DNA of 12,158 bases, from the NCBI GenBank assembly GCA_035493895.1, contig DATJHM010000271.1, forward strand, positions 1 through 12,158. The letters run 5' to 3'. Source of the DNA: DATJHM01 sp035493895. GTDB lineage: Bacteria; Chloroflexota; Ktedonobacteria; Ktedonobacterales; Ktedonobacteraceae. Of the stretch, positions 1 through 6,658 are shown piece after piece. Both the position numbers and the translations under genes were made by a program. Under the pieces are notes generated by a model. That model was not told the DNA's origin. It made no database searches and saw nothing but the letters and a program-made list of their open reading frames with translations. Positions within the stretch are counted from its first letter, which is position 1; each line of letters opens with the position of its first letter.

Positions 1-69
1 GAGATTCTGGCTCTTGTGCTCATTATTGTTGCATCTGGAGGGGTGTCTTTTGCGCAGAAAAAGGTGTAG
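1..69 (+). CDS. C-terminal end of a membrane protein, possibly an EamA/RhtA-type exporter (partial)
   Basis: Frame 1 is open from the window edge to a TAG at 67-69, giving 22 residues. The first 16 or so are strongly hydrophobic (EILALVLIIVASGGVSFA) and are followed by the basic tail QKKV. This is how the last membrane helix of many inner-membrane transporters ends. A Glu at the start of the helix followed by a Leu/Val/Ile/Ala/Ser/Gly helix resembles the tenth helix of EamA (drug/metabolite) exporters. That family guess rests on general resemblance only, because the body of the gene lies upstream of the window. The gene converges on the next one, with only 12 bp between their stop codons. Confidence 0.5.
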   Translation, partial: EILALVLIIVASGGVSFAQKKV

Positions 70-81
70 ACGGGTGACTTC

Positions 82-642
82 TCACATTTCGCTGTAAGGA
101 GAGGCCACAATAGGTTCGGCAAAAAGACCAGATTGCCTTACATGTGCAAGAGCATGTGTACAGGCAATCGCTGCTCCAATGTACATATAGTAGTCCCTCC
201 CAAAGTGAACAAACAGGGAACTTCCTGCCTTCAGCTTACACCACACATATTCCCTCAAAATAAGCCGACAGAGGGGAGCAAGATCTGTTCGCTGGATGAA
301 CTGACCATCCTCAAGAGCGAGAAAGCGCGAAAGCATCTCTTCTCTATGAAGCATTGGATACATTTCGCGCTCTTGCTTCATCCGTTGTATCTCACGCTCT
401 CTCTGTGCGTTTTCCAGATGGCTGACTTGCAGCGATGGCAGATCCAGCTCCTCCAGAAACGCCTGAATAGCTCCAACATAGGCATCTTCAACAGCGAGAT
501 ACTCCTCGACAGTGATGGGTTGCCCATGGTTACTTTGCGAGCTCTTCCCGATATCCGCAACAGAGGTCCAGTCATCGCGCAGAAATACACCTTTTTCATT
601 CCGAAACAGAGGATTGTACTTGGTAATGCGCCAGATTTCCAT
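82..642 (-). CDS. Conserved-looking hypothetical protein, 186 aa
   Basis: I do not recognise a functional family. The frame is open further upstream (to 795), but I place the start at the ATG at 642. From there the protein begins MEIWRITKYNPLFRNEKG, and an AGGG lies about 9 nt upstream of the ATG. The upstream extension is rich in Ser and hydrophobic residues and looks like intergenic DNA. Visible features are an aromatic, charged N-terminus with a DDWTS motif (residues 23-27), a highly charged central helix (about 75-105, rich in Glu/Arg/Gln), and a C-terminal block FVHFGRDYYMYIG (144-156). That last block looks like a conserved structural core. There is no signal peptide or membrane segment, so it is probably cytosolic. 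It lies downstream of the isochorismatase-like gene on the same strand, 152 bp away, so co-transcription is possible but not shown. Confidence 0.7.
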   Translation of the reverse strand: MEIWRITKYNPLFRNEKGVFLRDDWTSVADIGKSSQSNHGQPITVEEYLAVEDAYVGAIQAFLEELDLPSLQVSHLENAQREREIQRMKQEREMYPMLHREEMLSRFLALEDGQFIQRTDLAPLCRLILREYVWCKLKAGSSLFVHFGRDYYMYIGAAIACTHALAHVRQSGLFAEPIVASPYSEM

Positions 643-794
643 ACATAAATCCCTGCTTGTTGAACATCCTTGCACAAGTGTGACGAAAAGAAAAGTGCTT
701 TTTGATAGTTTATCATAGTTTTGAAGAATAAGGATGGATATGAACCCTGAATTGGCTCGAATCGCAGAATCGATCGATGGGCGTATCCCTCTCA

Positions 795-1349
795 CTAGTG
801 TATGATGGTGTTGATAATGTCTCCTGTGGGTAATACGCTGGCAAATCTGGTCATGATAGCCAGTGTGGTTTCATGTACCACGTGATGGGGAATAACTTTG
901 TCGTTTAGCTTCAGATCCCGCGTAGCGGTTGCATCCGTGGCGAAAAACATCTGGAAGCCGCGTTCGCTGGCCTGGCGCGCTGTGGTATCACAGCCCATGT
1001 GTGTCATATAGCCACAGATAACCAGTGTATCGGCCAGTATGGCTCGCAAATCTTCCTCCAGAGAAGTCTGGTAAAATGCTCCTGGAACGTGCTTCACGAT
1101 CTGGTTTTCTCCAGGCCGCATGCTTATCTCAGGGTGAACTTCTCGTCCGATGCTCCCTTTGCGAAAAACAGGAATATTGGGTGCGGTGTTTTCTTGTTGT
1201 ATATGGAATATGGGTAGCTTGTACTGACGAAAGGTTGAGAGTAGCTCTTGAATATGCGTCAGAGCTGCCAGACCATCTGGAAGAATCCATTGGCCGTGGG
1301 GGGTAAAGTATTCGTTCTGGACATCGATGATGATCAGTGCAGGTTTCAT
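795..1349 (-). CDS. Isochorismatase-family cysteine hydrolase
   Basis: This 184-aa protein is the usual length for the family. It has the catalytic triad pattern of isochorismatase-like hydrolases: Asp9 in ALIIIDVQNEY, Lys86 in IVKHVPGAF, and the nucleophile Cys120 in CGYMTHMGCDTTAR. The Cys-containing loop is very typical. Members hydrolyse amide, imide or vinyl-ether bonds (nicotinamidase, N-carbamoylsarcosine amidase and isochorismatase types). The substrate cannot be read from the sequence, and no siderophore genes are nearby. The start is supported by an excellent ribosome binding site, AAGGGAGGA at 1355-1363, 5 nt before the ATG. The gene is soluble, with no signal peptide. It follows the MFS exporter gene on the same strand after 183 bp but appears to have its own promoter and a palindromic operator-like site, so it is probably separately regulated. 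A role in degrading a compound that the neighbouring exporter also handles is inference. Confidence 0.9.
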   Translation of the reverse strand: MKPALIIIDVQNEYFTPHGQWILPDGLAALTHIQELLSTFRQYKLPIFHIQQENTAPNIPVFRKGSIGREVHPEISMRPGENQIVKHVPGAFYQTSLEEDLRAILADTLVICGYMTHMGCDTTARQASERGFQMFFATDATATRDLKLNDKVIPHHVVHETTLAIMTRFASVLPTGDIINTIIH

Positions 1350-1384
1350 GGAAATCCTCCCTTATGATAAATATTCGAGCTTGA

Positions 1385-1399
1385 ACACAAGACTTGTGT
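1385..1399. promoter_or_regulatory. 15-bp perfect palindrome, candidate operator
   Basis: ACACAAG-A-CTTGTGT is a perfect inverted repeat with 7-bp arms and a single central base. It lies 36 bp upstream of the hydrolase start codon, at about +10 to +25 of the predicted transcript. A repressor bound there would block transcription. The repressor is unknown. The nearby LysR protein is a candidate, but the site lacks an obvious T-N11-A LysR layout, so a MarR- or TetR-like regulator encoded elsewhere is equally possible. Confidence 0.4.
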
Positions 1400-1416
1400 A
1401 AATTTGTATAATCCTG

Positions 1417-1446
1417 TTTATATGCGTTCCATGCTGTCATTGTCAG
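1417..1446 (-). promoter_or_regulatory. Probable promoter of the isochorismatase-like gene
   Basis: Read on the minus strand there is CTGACA (1446-1441; 5 of 6 to TTGACA), an 18-bp spacer, then TATAAA (1422-1417; 5 of 6 to TATAAT). Transcription would start near 1410, giving a leader of about 60 nt before the ATG at 1349. The 15-bp palindrome listed separately falls just downstream of this predicted start. Confidence 0.5.
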
Positions 1447-1532
1447 ATTTTACTGTTAGATTTGAGTGGGGAGAATGGGCCATTAATTATCCTTTGCCCC
1501 AAATCTGGCTATGAGCCACGAAATCAAATGAT

Positions 1533-2801
1533 TTACACTTTGCTTTCTTCAACTGCCATCCGACTCACACTACTTTCGCGTTCCACAACATACTCCATTT
1601 CTGATGATAACTGATGAGCTGATAACCGTGGCAGTACAAGTGCGAGAACCAGACAGATCAGTAAAAATGCACTGATCAGACCAACGACTCCCGTCCAACC
1701 GCTTGCACTCCAGAAGAACCCCCCGGACGTATTTCCCACGCTAGAACCAATGTAATAAAAACAGAGATATAATGCAGATGCATACGCCTTTCCTCCTGCC
1801 GCCTGCTGACTTACCCAACTGCTCGCAATCGCATGACTCCCGAAAAAGCTAAAGGTCACAAATGCGATACCCAGTAATTTGAGGATTAAGCTTGCATTTA
1901 ATGTCATCAATACACCGATCAACATCAACCCGATACCAAACACCAGCACCTGTTGTCTCGGCCAACGATTAGCAAGGCCACTCATACAAGACGAACCAAG
2001 CATACCAAGGAGATAGATAGAAAAAAGCCAGCCGATCATTTCCTGACTGAGATCATAAGGCGGCGCGATCAGTTGATACCCGCTATAACTATATAAGGTG
2101 ACAAAGCTACCCATGAGCAAAAAACCGATACCGTAAAGACAGAGCAGATACGGTTTCTTTAATTGCTGCCCCAACCCGCGTATATGCTGTTTTGCAGAAA
2201 AAGGCTGCCTCACAAAATGTTTCGAAGGTGGGAGATTCTGTAAAAAGTACCAGGAAGAGATGATGCCAATCAAACCAATCCCTAGCATAGCAATGCGCCA
2301 GGAAAAAAGATCAGTCAGGATGCCTGTTATGAAACGCCCGAGCATTCCCCCGAAGGCGCAGCCGCCGATATATAAGCCCATTGCGGTTCCCAGATGTTTC
2401 GGCGAGATCTCTTCACCCAGATACACCATCGCAATAGCTGGAATACCAGCCAGCACACATCCCTCGACACTACGACAAATCAACAAAATCGTAAAATTCG
2501 GACTCCATGCACTCACAATCGTTATGGCGGCAGTACAAAAAAGAGAGGCTCCCATGATACTTTTACGTCCCCACGCATTTGAGAAAGAAGATGCGAACGT
2601 AATCATGACCGCAAGTATGCCTGTCGTTACTGAAAGAACCAGGCTTGCCACTGATGGCGTGACACGAAAATCATGCGCAAAAATTGGCAGCAGTGGCTGC
2701 ACACAATACATAGAAGCGAATGTTACCAGACCACCAAGAAAAAGACTGATATTGACTTTCCGAAAATCAGCAGAATGTCTTACTATAAATTCCATATCCA
2801 T
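1533..2801 (-). CDS. MFS transporter, YnfM-like exporter
   Basis: This 422-residue protein has the hydrophobicity pattern of a 12-helix major facilitator. The YCVQPLLPIFAHDF segment in helix 1 (32-45) and the loop 2-3 motif A form FSNAWGRKSIM (73-83) resemble the YnfM subgroup of proton-driven multidrug and metabolite exporters. A long hydrophilic loop at about 190-215 separates the two six-helix halves, and the last 30 residues are a charged cytoplasmic tail. The ATG at 2801 is favoured over the one two codons later because AGGAAGG lies 5 nt upstream of it. The gene is divergent from a LysR regulator 109 bp away, which in this family usually means that the LysR protein controls the exporter. 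The substrate is unknown. The isochorismatase-like gene follows on the same strand. Confidence 0.93.
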   Translation of the reverse strand: MDMEFIVRHSADFRKVNISLFLGGLVTFASMYCVQPLLPIFAHDFRVTPSVASLVLSVTTGILAVMITFASSFSNAWGRKSIMGASLFCTAAITIVSAWSPNFTILLICRSVEGCVLAGIPAIAMVYLGEEISPKHLGTAMGLYIGGCAFGGMLGRFITGILTDLFSWRIAMLGIGLIGIISSWYFLQNLPPSKHFVRQPFSAKQHIRGLGQQLKKPYLLCLYGIGFLLMGSFVTLYSYSGYQLIAPPYDLSQEMIGWLFSIYLLGMLGSSCMSGLANRWPRQQVLVFGIGLMLIGVLMTLNASLILKLLGIAFVTFSFFGSHAIASSWVSQQAAGGKAYASALYLCFYYIGSSVGNTSGGFFWSASGWTGVVGLISAFLLICLVLALVLPRLSAHQLSSEMEYVVERESSVSRMAVEESKV

Positions 2802-2910
2802 TTGTTCCTTCCTGCATTCATCTTACCTGTGATATATTAATAATGTCCAATACATAATTTGGTATCATTCTTATGCATGTAGACTATGAATAGAGAAGTG
2901 GGTACACGGT
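2802..2910. promoter_or_regulatory. Divergent control region between MFS and LysR genes
   Basis: This 109-bp AT-rich region must hold promoters in both directions. It contains ATAC-N8-GTAT at 2850-2865, close to the ATAC-N7-GTAT layout known for LysR-type recognition sites, but with one extra base. Overlapping it is a second dyad, CATAA (2853-2857) against TTATG (2871-2875). Several AT-rich hexamers could be -10 boxes, but none pairs with a convincing -35 box, so I do not assign start sites. It is the expected place for LysR binding and autoregulation. Confidence 0.45.
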
Positions 2911-3810
2911 ATGGAACTTCAGCAATTGAAATATTTTCAAACGGTTGCGCATCTAGAGCACATGACGCAGGCGGCAAAGGAATTGTATGTCGCACAGCCT
3001 TCACTCAGCAGATCTATAGCGCGTCTGGAAGAAGAAGTTGGGGTTTCTTTGTTTGACCGGCAGGGAAGAAACATCCGCCTGACACCGGGAGGACGTGTCT
3101 TCTTACACCATGTCGAACGTGCATTCGCTGAAATCGAACAGGGGATACAGGAAGCTGCGGATCTGGCCGGGATCGAAAAAGGATTGGTCAGGCTGGCGGT
3201 TCTCTACACCGTTGGTGCGCAGATGGTCCCTGAACTTCTCAGCGTATTTCGTCGGGAACATCCTTCCATCCAATTCCACCTGTCACAAAGCACAACACAC
3301 ATTCTCCTTGATCAGCTTGAACAGGGTGAGATTGATTTCTGTATTTCTGCTCCGCGACCTGAGCAACCAGGCATCGAATGGACGCCACTCATGAGCGAGG
3401 AGATCTTTCTTGTTGTACCATCCATTCACCATCTGGCGACCCAGGACGCTATCGCGCTCAGTGAACTCAAAGAGGAACCGTTCATCAGCTTGAAATTCGG
3501 CACTCATCTGCGCGAGGTGAGTGATCGCTTCTGTCTACAGGCAGGTTTCACGCTGCAACCAACCTTCGAAGTAGATGAGCTATCGATGGTACGCGGTCTG
3601 GTAGCAGCAGGGCTTGGTATGGCATTTATCCCCGCGCTCGCTCTGCGCAATATTACCGGATTAGGGATCGTGCCACTCCATGTAACAGATATTCCCTGTC
3701 AGCGTACGATTGGCCTCACGCAGATCAAAGAACGCTCTCTCACAGGAGCGGCACGCGTATTTCGTGATTTTGTCATCGCATATTTTGCTCAGCATGAAGC
3801 AGGCGCATGA
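2911..3810 (+). CDS. LysR-family transcriptional regulator
   Basis: This 299-aa protein has the standard LysR length and layout. The N-terminal winged helix-turn-helix covers residues 1-60, with MTQAAKELYVAQPSLSRSI as the recognition region, EEEVGVSLFDR following, and LTPGG closing the wing. A linker helix (about 63-90) and a periplasmic-binding-protein-like effector domain (about 92-292) follow. The Gln-Pro-Ser-Leu-Ser motif and L-F-x-R are classic. It should act as a tetramer in the cytosol and bind next to its own promoter and that of the divergent MFS gene. The effector is unknown. The ATG is preceded by a weak purine-rich AGAAGTGGG. There is no hairpin terminator immediately downstream, and the gene is convergent with the pentapeptide gene that ends at 3940. 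Confidence 0.93.
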   Translation: MELQQLKYFQTVAHLEHMTQAAKELYVAQPSLSRSIARLEEEVGVSLFDRQGRNIRLTPGGRVFLHHVERAFAEIEQGIQEAADLAGIEKGLVRLAVLYTVGAQMVPELLSVFRREHPSIQFHLSQSTTHILLDQLEQGEIDFCISAPRPEQPGIEWTPLMSEEIFLVVPSIHHLATQDAIALSELKEEPFISLKFGTHLREVSDRFCLQAGFTLQPTFEVDELSMVRGLVAAGLGMAFIPALALRNITGLGIVPLHVTDIPCQRTIGLTQIKERSLTGAARVFRDFVIAYFAQHEAGA

Positions 3811-3906
3811 ATACACAAAATCCGCATCTCTTCCTGTCATCGAAACGCAAACATCTCTATGCATCTCACTTGTAGATACTATGCCATGCAATTTGCCTGA
3901 AAGGAG

Positions 3907-3986
3907 CCTGTTCCAGCTCCCAGAGCATCCCTTTGAGCTTTACTCCTGTTCCAGCTCCCAGAGCATCCCTTTGAGCTTTACTCCTG
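3907..3986. repeat. 38-bp tandem duplication at the 3' end of the pentapeptide gene
   Basis: The 38-bp unit beginning TTCCAGCTCCCAGAGCATCC occurs twice without a mismatch (3911-3948 and 3949-3986). A further partial CCTG at 3907-3910 extends the repeat to the left. The inner copy codes the end of the pentapeptide protein. The outer copy supplies the present stop codon (TAA at 3940-3942) in a shifted frame, because 38 is not a multiple of three. With a single copy, the reading frame would run on through 16 different codons (Ala-Pro-Phe-Arg and on) to a TGA at 3866-3868. Confidence 0.95.
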
Positions 3987-4983
3987 GTTGCAAGGTAATT
4001 GTCATCACGATCACCCAGGGCACCTGACGAAAATCCGTTTCGCTCAGATCGGCACCAGTAAAGAGAGTCTCTTCCAGATTCGCCTGAGAGAACCTGGCGT
4101 GGGCAAACATTCCTTCACCGAGATCAGCCCTTTGAAGGTTGGCTCCGCTGAGATTAGCCCTTTGAAGGTTAACCCTTCTGAGATCGGCTCCGCGGAAGTC
4201 GGCTCTACTGAGGTCGGCTTCACTCAGGTCGGTTCCGCTGAGCCTGGCCCCGCTGAGGTCGGCTCCGCGGAAGTTAGCTCCGTGGAAGTTAGCACTGTTG
4301 AGCCTGGCTTTGCTTTTGGATCGGCTAAGCCTGGCTCCGCTGAGTCTGGCCCCGCTGAGGTCGGCTCCGCGGAAGTTAGCAGCACTGAACCTGGCATAAC
4401 TGAGGTCGGATCTGATGAGTTTGGCATAGCTGAGGTCGACATTGTAGAATCCAGCATGGTTGAGGTTGGCTCCGCTGAGGTTAGCTCCGCTGAGGTTAGC
4501 TCCACTGAGATTGGTACTGCTGAGGTTGGCTCCGCTGAGGTTAGCTCCGCTAAGATCGGCTTTGATGAGCTCAGCATGGCTGAAATAAGCTTTGCTGAGG
4601 TTAGCATTGTTAAGGTTGGTATAACTTAGGTTGGCATAACCGAGGTCGACTCCGCTGAGGTTAGCATAACTGAGATCGGCCCCGCTGCGGTCAGCATGGC
4701 TGAAGTTAGCTCCTCTGAGGTCAGCTTCGCTGAGATTAGTATGGCTGAGGTCAGTATGGTTAAGATTAGTATGACTGAAATTAGCTTCACTGAGGTTAGC
4801 ATGGCTGAAGTTAGCTCCTCTGAGATCGGCTCCGCTAAGATCAATGCCTTTTAGTTCTAGTATCCTGCTCCGATGTTGCTGTTTCCATTGATTCCATTCA
4901 TCGACATTGATTACTGACACCTGTGCTGTAGCAAAAAGCGCAAGAAGCTTTGGATCGGTCATAGGACTTTTCTTTCTCTCCAT
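3940..4983 (-). CDS. Pentapeptide-repeat protein with about 54 repeats
   Basis: This 347-aa protein consists mostly of A(D/N)LSx pentapeptides. I count 35 in register with central residues 49 to 219, then a one-residue register slip at RSKSKARL (221-228), then 19 more from 228 to 318. Such repeats fold into a right-handed quadrilateral beta-helix with about four repeats per coil, so roughly 13 coils are expected. The N-terminal cap contains DEWNQWKQQ (29-37), a segment often seen before pentapeptide tracts. There is no signal peptide or membrane helix, so it is probably cytosolic. Possible roles are protein-protein scaffolding or DNA mimicry (as in Qnr/MfpA); nothing here decides. An ATG seven codons in (MTDPKLL) is an alternative start. 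The C-terminus (about 320-347) is non-repetitive and its last residues were altered by the 38-bp duplication. The antisense open frames are artefacts of the repeats. Confidence 0.88.
   Translation of the reverse strand: MERKKSPMTDPKLLALFATAQVSVINVDEWNQWKQQHRSRILELKGIDLSGADLRGANFSHANLSEANFSHTNLNHTDLSHTNLSEADLRGANFSHADRSGADLSYANLSGVDLGYANLSYTNLNNANLSKAYFSHAELIKADLSGANLSGANLSSTNLSGANLSGANLSGANLNHAGFYNVDLSYAKLIRSDLSYARFSAANFRGADLSGARLSGARLSRSKSKARLNSANFHGANFRGADLSGARLSGTDLSEADLSRADFRGADLRRVNLQRANLSGANLQRADLGEGMFAHARFSQANLEETLFTGADLSETDFRQVPWVIVMTITLQPGVKLKGMLWELEQE
4050..4850. repeat. DNA-level tandem 15-bp repeats inside the pentapeptide gene
   Basis: On the plus strand, motifs such as GGCTCCGCTGAGGTTAGC recur at multiples of 15 bp. 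Several stretches (for example around 4230-4270, 4340-4380 and 4465-4555) are almost identical to each other. This is the DNA form of the pentapeptide tract and indicates recent repeat-unit duplication. The similarity makes the tract prone to slippage and to assembly error. Confidence 0.85.
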
Positions 4984-5063
4984 CAGGTTTATCCCTTGAT
5001 TTATTTGATCATGAACGCTTGCATGGCCTTGTGTCTATTTGATTGTTTCCTCTCTTCTTGCTG

Positions 5064-5110
5064 TGTATTCAACTGGGAGAATACAGCCGACCCTCGCGAG
5101 CGAAAGTCGG
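5064..5110 (-). other. Two adjacent hairpins between the metallohydrolase and pentapeptide genes
   Basis: At 5064-5085 there is a perfect 7-bp inverted repeat (TGTATTC/GAATACA, 8-base loop). At 5087-5110 a second hairpin folds best as minus-strand RNA: CCGAC against GTCGG continues through two G-U pairs and T-A, C-G and G-C to a four-base loop, for ten pairs in all. They lie about 80 bp downstream of the metallohydrolase stop and 80 bp upstream of the pentapeptide start. No clear T-run follows, so they may be a weak terminator or a leader structure. Confidence 0.4.
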
Positions 5111-5153
5111 TCTTAGCATAACATCGAAGAAAGTCTATCATATTTGCTCTATG

Positions 5154-5180
5154 CTAGATTGGCTCTACAGGCCGGTCTAG
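5154..5180. other. Hairpin next to the metallohydrolase stop codon
   Basis: CTAGATTGGC pairs with GCCGGTCTAG around a 7-base loop, with two G-U pairs when read as plus-strand RNA. On the minus strand the same site has a two-by-two internal mismatch. It starts 12 bases past the TAG of the metallohydrolase gene, where a terminator would be expected, but no T-run follows on the minus strand. The function is uncertain. Confidence 0.3.
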
Positions 5181-5191
5181 CGGAATCGTTA

Positions 5192-6106
5192 CTAGGGGTG
5201 TTTCAGGCAGTAGCGCAAGATGCAGCGAATATTTTCGGCATGCGTCATCTCATAATAACCATCATCGATCCTGCTCTGAACGTGCGCTCTTGCCTCGGCG
5301 TAGGGATAGCCAATCAGGCGAGCAGGATCGCTCAAATCCTCCTCTGTGATCTGCTGTCGGGCGAGCAATGCCCTGCTCCTTTGCTCAATCTGGCGCAGGT
5401 AGCTCAGGTTTTGCGTAATCAGTGCAGGCGAACTGCTATTCTCCCGATGCGAGCAGAGAACGTGCGCAGGCTGAAGCTCTTGAAAGCGCTCGATGCTGCG
5501 GAACATCGCCGGTACAAGTTCGGGCGAGCCGATGCCGGGCAGCGGATATTCCAGGGCGTCGAAGGCCAGGAGGAGCCTGATTTCGGGAATCCAGAGCGCA
5601 ATCTGATCAGGTTGATGACCGGGTGCCGGAAAGAGTTCGAGGGTGAGATCGCCTCCATAAATGGTAAGTGTATCGCGAAACGTGACTTTTGGGGGGACCA
5701 GGATTACCGAATGAAACACGCTGAATTTTTCCTGATATTCCCGTAACAGGTGCTTTTCCTCGTCAGACAGCAGACGCGTGCGGCAGTACTCATGGGCAAT
5801 AATCGTCGGGGCATAATGTTCGACCAGATAGTGTGTACCCCAGACATGGTCCCAGTCTGCATGGCTGTTGATGACCAGTAACTGCTTCTCCGTTCTGTCC
5901 ACGCCAGACGCGCTACAGACGCGCTGCATATCGTCCGGACAGAGCAAGGTGTCGCAGAGGACGAGGGCGCGCTCCGTGTGTATGGCGTAGGCATCAACCG
6001 CCATCGCCTCGAACTCTCCCGGGGCACTAAAATGCGCGCGGAATATCTGTACGCGTGCATCCGGGCTCACGCCAGAGACCGTCGAAAAATCTTTTGTGAA
6101 AAGCAT
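5192..6106 (-). CDS. MBL-fold (metallo-beta-lactamase superfamily) hydrolase
   Basis: This 304-aa protein shows the ordered metal-binding motifs of the superfamily: Asp52 (LVLCDTLL), H82-A-D84-W-D86-H87, His164 (PAPGHQPDQ), Asp183 (LLLAFDALEY) and His220 (HVLCSHREN). The second ligand position is Asp instead of the usual His (HxDxDH, not HxHxDH). The fold is probably intact, but the metal site may differ from glyoxalase II or lactonase types. The C-terminal 80 residues are mainly helical and may form the substrate lid. There is no signal peptide. The start is supported by AAGGAG at 6116-6121, 9 nt upstream. It is divergent from the RRM gene. The substrate (thioester, lactone, phosphodiester and so on) cannot be told from sequence alone. 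Confidence 0.88.
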   Translation of the reverse strand: MLFTKDFSTVSGVSPDARVQIFRAHFSAPGEFEAMAVDAYAIHTERALVLCDTLLCPDDMQRVCSASGVDRTEKQLLVINSHADWDHVWGTHYLVEHYAPTIIAHEYCRTRLLSDEEKHLLREYQEKFSVFHSVILVPPKVTFRDTLTIYGGDLTLELFPAPGHQPDQIALWIPEIRLLLAFDALEYPLPGIGSPELVPAMFRSIERFQELQPAHVLCSHRENSSSPALITQNLSYLRQIEQRSRALLARQQITEEDLSDPARLIGYPYAEARAHVQSRIDDGYYEMTHAENIRCILRYCLKHP

Positions 6107-6246
6107 GACCTTATGCTCCTTATGTAATATACCTGCCCTTTATTTTGTCTGATTGCTAGTGAGTTTTGCCAGACTGATAATCCGAATGGATCCGGCCAGA
6201 TTCGGAAAAATAGGTAGAGGAATAGAAATAAATAATGAGGTGTCTC

Positions 6247-6255
6247 TGTTATAAT
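6247..6255 (+). promoter_or_regulatory. Extended -10 promoter of the RRM gene
   Basis: TGTTATAAT contains a perfect TATAAT (6250-6255) preceded by the TGN extension. No good -35 box lies 17 bp upstream, which fits an extended -10 promoter. Transcription would begin near 6262, leaving a leader of about 80 nt before the ATG at 6344. Long leaders are common on cold-induced genes. Confidence 0.55.
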
Positions 6256-6343
6256 AATCATATGAGATCACACCGTCATTGCATTGCTTCTGTGAGAAAT
6301 GGTTTCTTCGAGCGTGAGATGAATTGTGACCACAGGAGCAGAT

Positions 6344-6634
6344 ATGAGACTTTATGTTGGGGGCCTTCCCTATCAGACCAACGAAAACGATTTGATTAGC
6401 TTGTTTGAGCAGATCGGCAGTGTTACCTCTGCCACCGTGATTGTCGATCGCGAGACCGGACGCAGCAAAGGCTTCGGTTTTGTCGAGATGGGCAGCACTG
6501 AGGAGGGGCAGCGCGCTATCGAGCAATTGAATGGTTCTCTCCTGGGGAACCGTAATATTACCGTCAATGAGGCTCGTGAGCGCCAGGCAAATGGTGGCCC
6601 TCAGCGACGTTCCAATCATCGCGAACGCTACTAA
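6344..6634 (+). CDS. RRM-domain RNA-binding protein
   Basis: This 96-aa protein is a single RNA recognition motif of the kind found in cyanobacteria and Chloroflexi (Rbp family). RNP-2 is LYVGGL (residues 3-8) and RNP-1 is KGFGFVEM (42-49), with all the aromatic RNA-stacking positions present. Residues 78-96 form a short basic Arg/Asn/Gln-rich tail that may add RNA affinity. I chose the ATG at 6344 because AGGAG at 6334-6338 sits 5 nt upstream and the family starts directly with the first beta strand. An in-frame GTG at 6326 is less likely. Related proteins are often induced by cold and act as RNA chaperones; that role is inferred here. The gene is a single transcription unit with its own promoter and a strong terminator. 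Confidence 0.95.
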   Translation: MRLYVGGLPYQTNENDLISLFEQIGSVTSATVIVDRETGRSKGFGFVEMGSTEEGQRAIEQLNGSLLGNRNITVNEARERQANGGPQRRSNHRERY

Positions 6635-6658
6635 TAAGTAGCACCATTCAAATTCAGA

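Noticed and set aside
133..648. A 171-codon plus-strand frame
   Set aside because: It is antisense to the 186-aa gene, has a composition typical of a shadow frame, and lacks a ribosome binding site.
643..794. N-terminal extension of the 186-aa protein
   Set aside because: The frame is open but the predicted residues look non-coding, and the ATG at 642 has a better ribosome binding site.
3907..3986. Possible CRISPR or attachment-site repeat
   Set aside because: Only two directly abutting copies with no spacers, no integrase and no cas genes. A simple tandem duplication explains it.
3988..4629. A 213-codon plus-strand open frame made of Val-Gly-Ser-Ala-Glu repeats
   Set aside because: It is the antisense of the pentapeptide tract. 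The 15-bp periodicity keeps several antisense frames open, and it has no ribosome binding site or recognisable domain.
4224..4844. Minus-strand Leu-Thr-Ser-Ala repeat frames
   Set aside because: They are alternative frames of the same repeated DNA and overlap the well-supported pentapeptide gene.
6140..6619. A 159-codon minus-strand frame longer than the RRM gene it overlaps
   Set aside because: It has no family resemblance. The plus-strand frame has intact RNP-1 and RNP-2 motifs, a good ribosome binding site, a promoter and a terminator.
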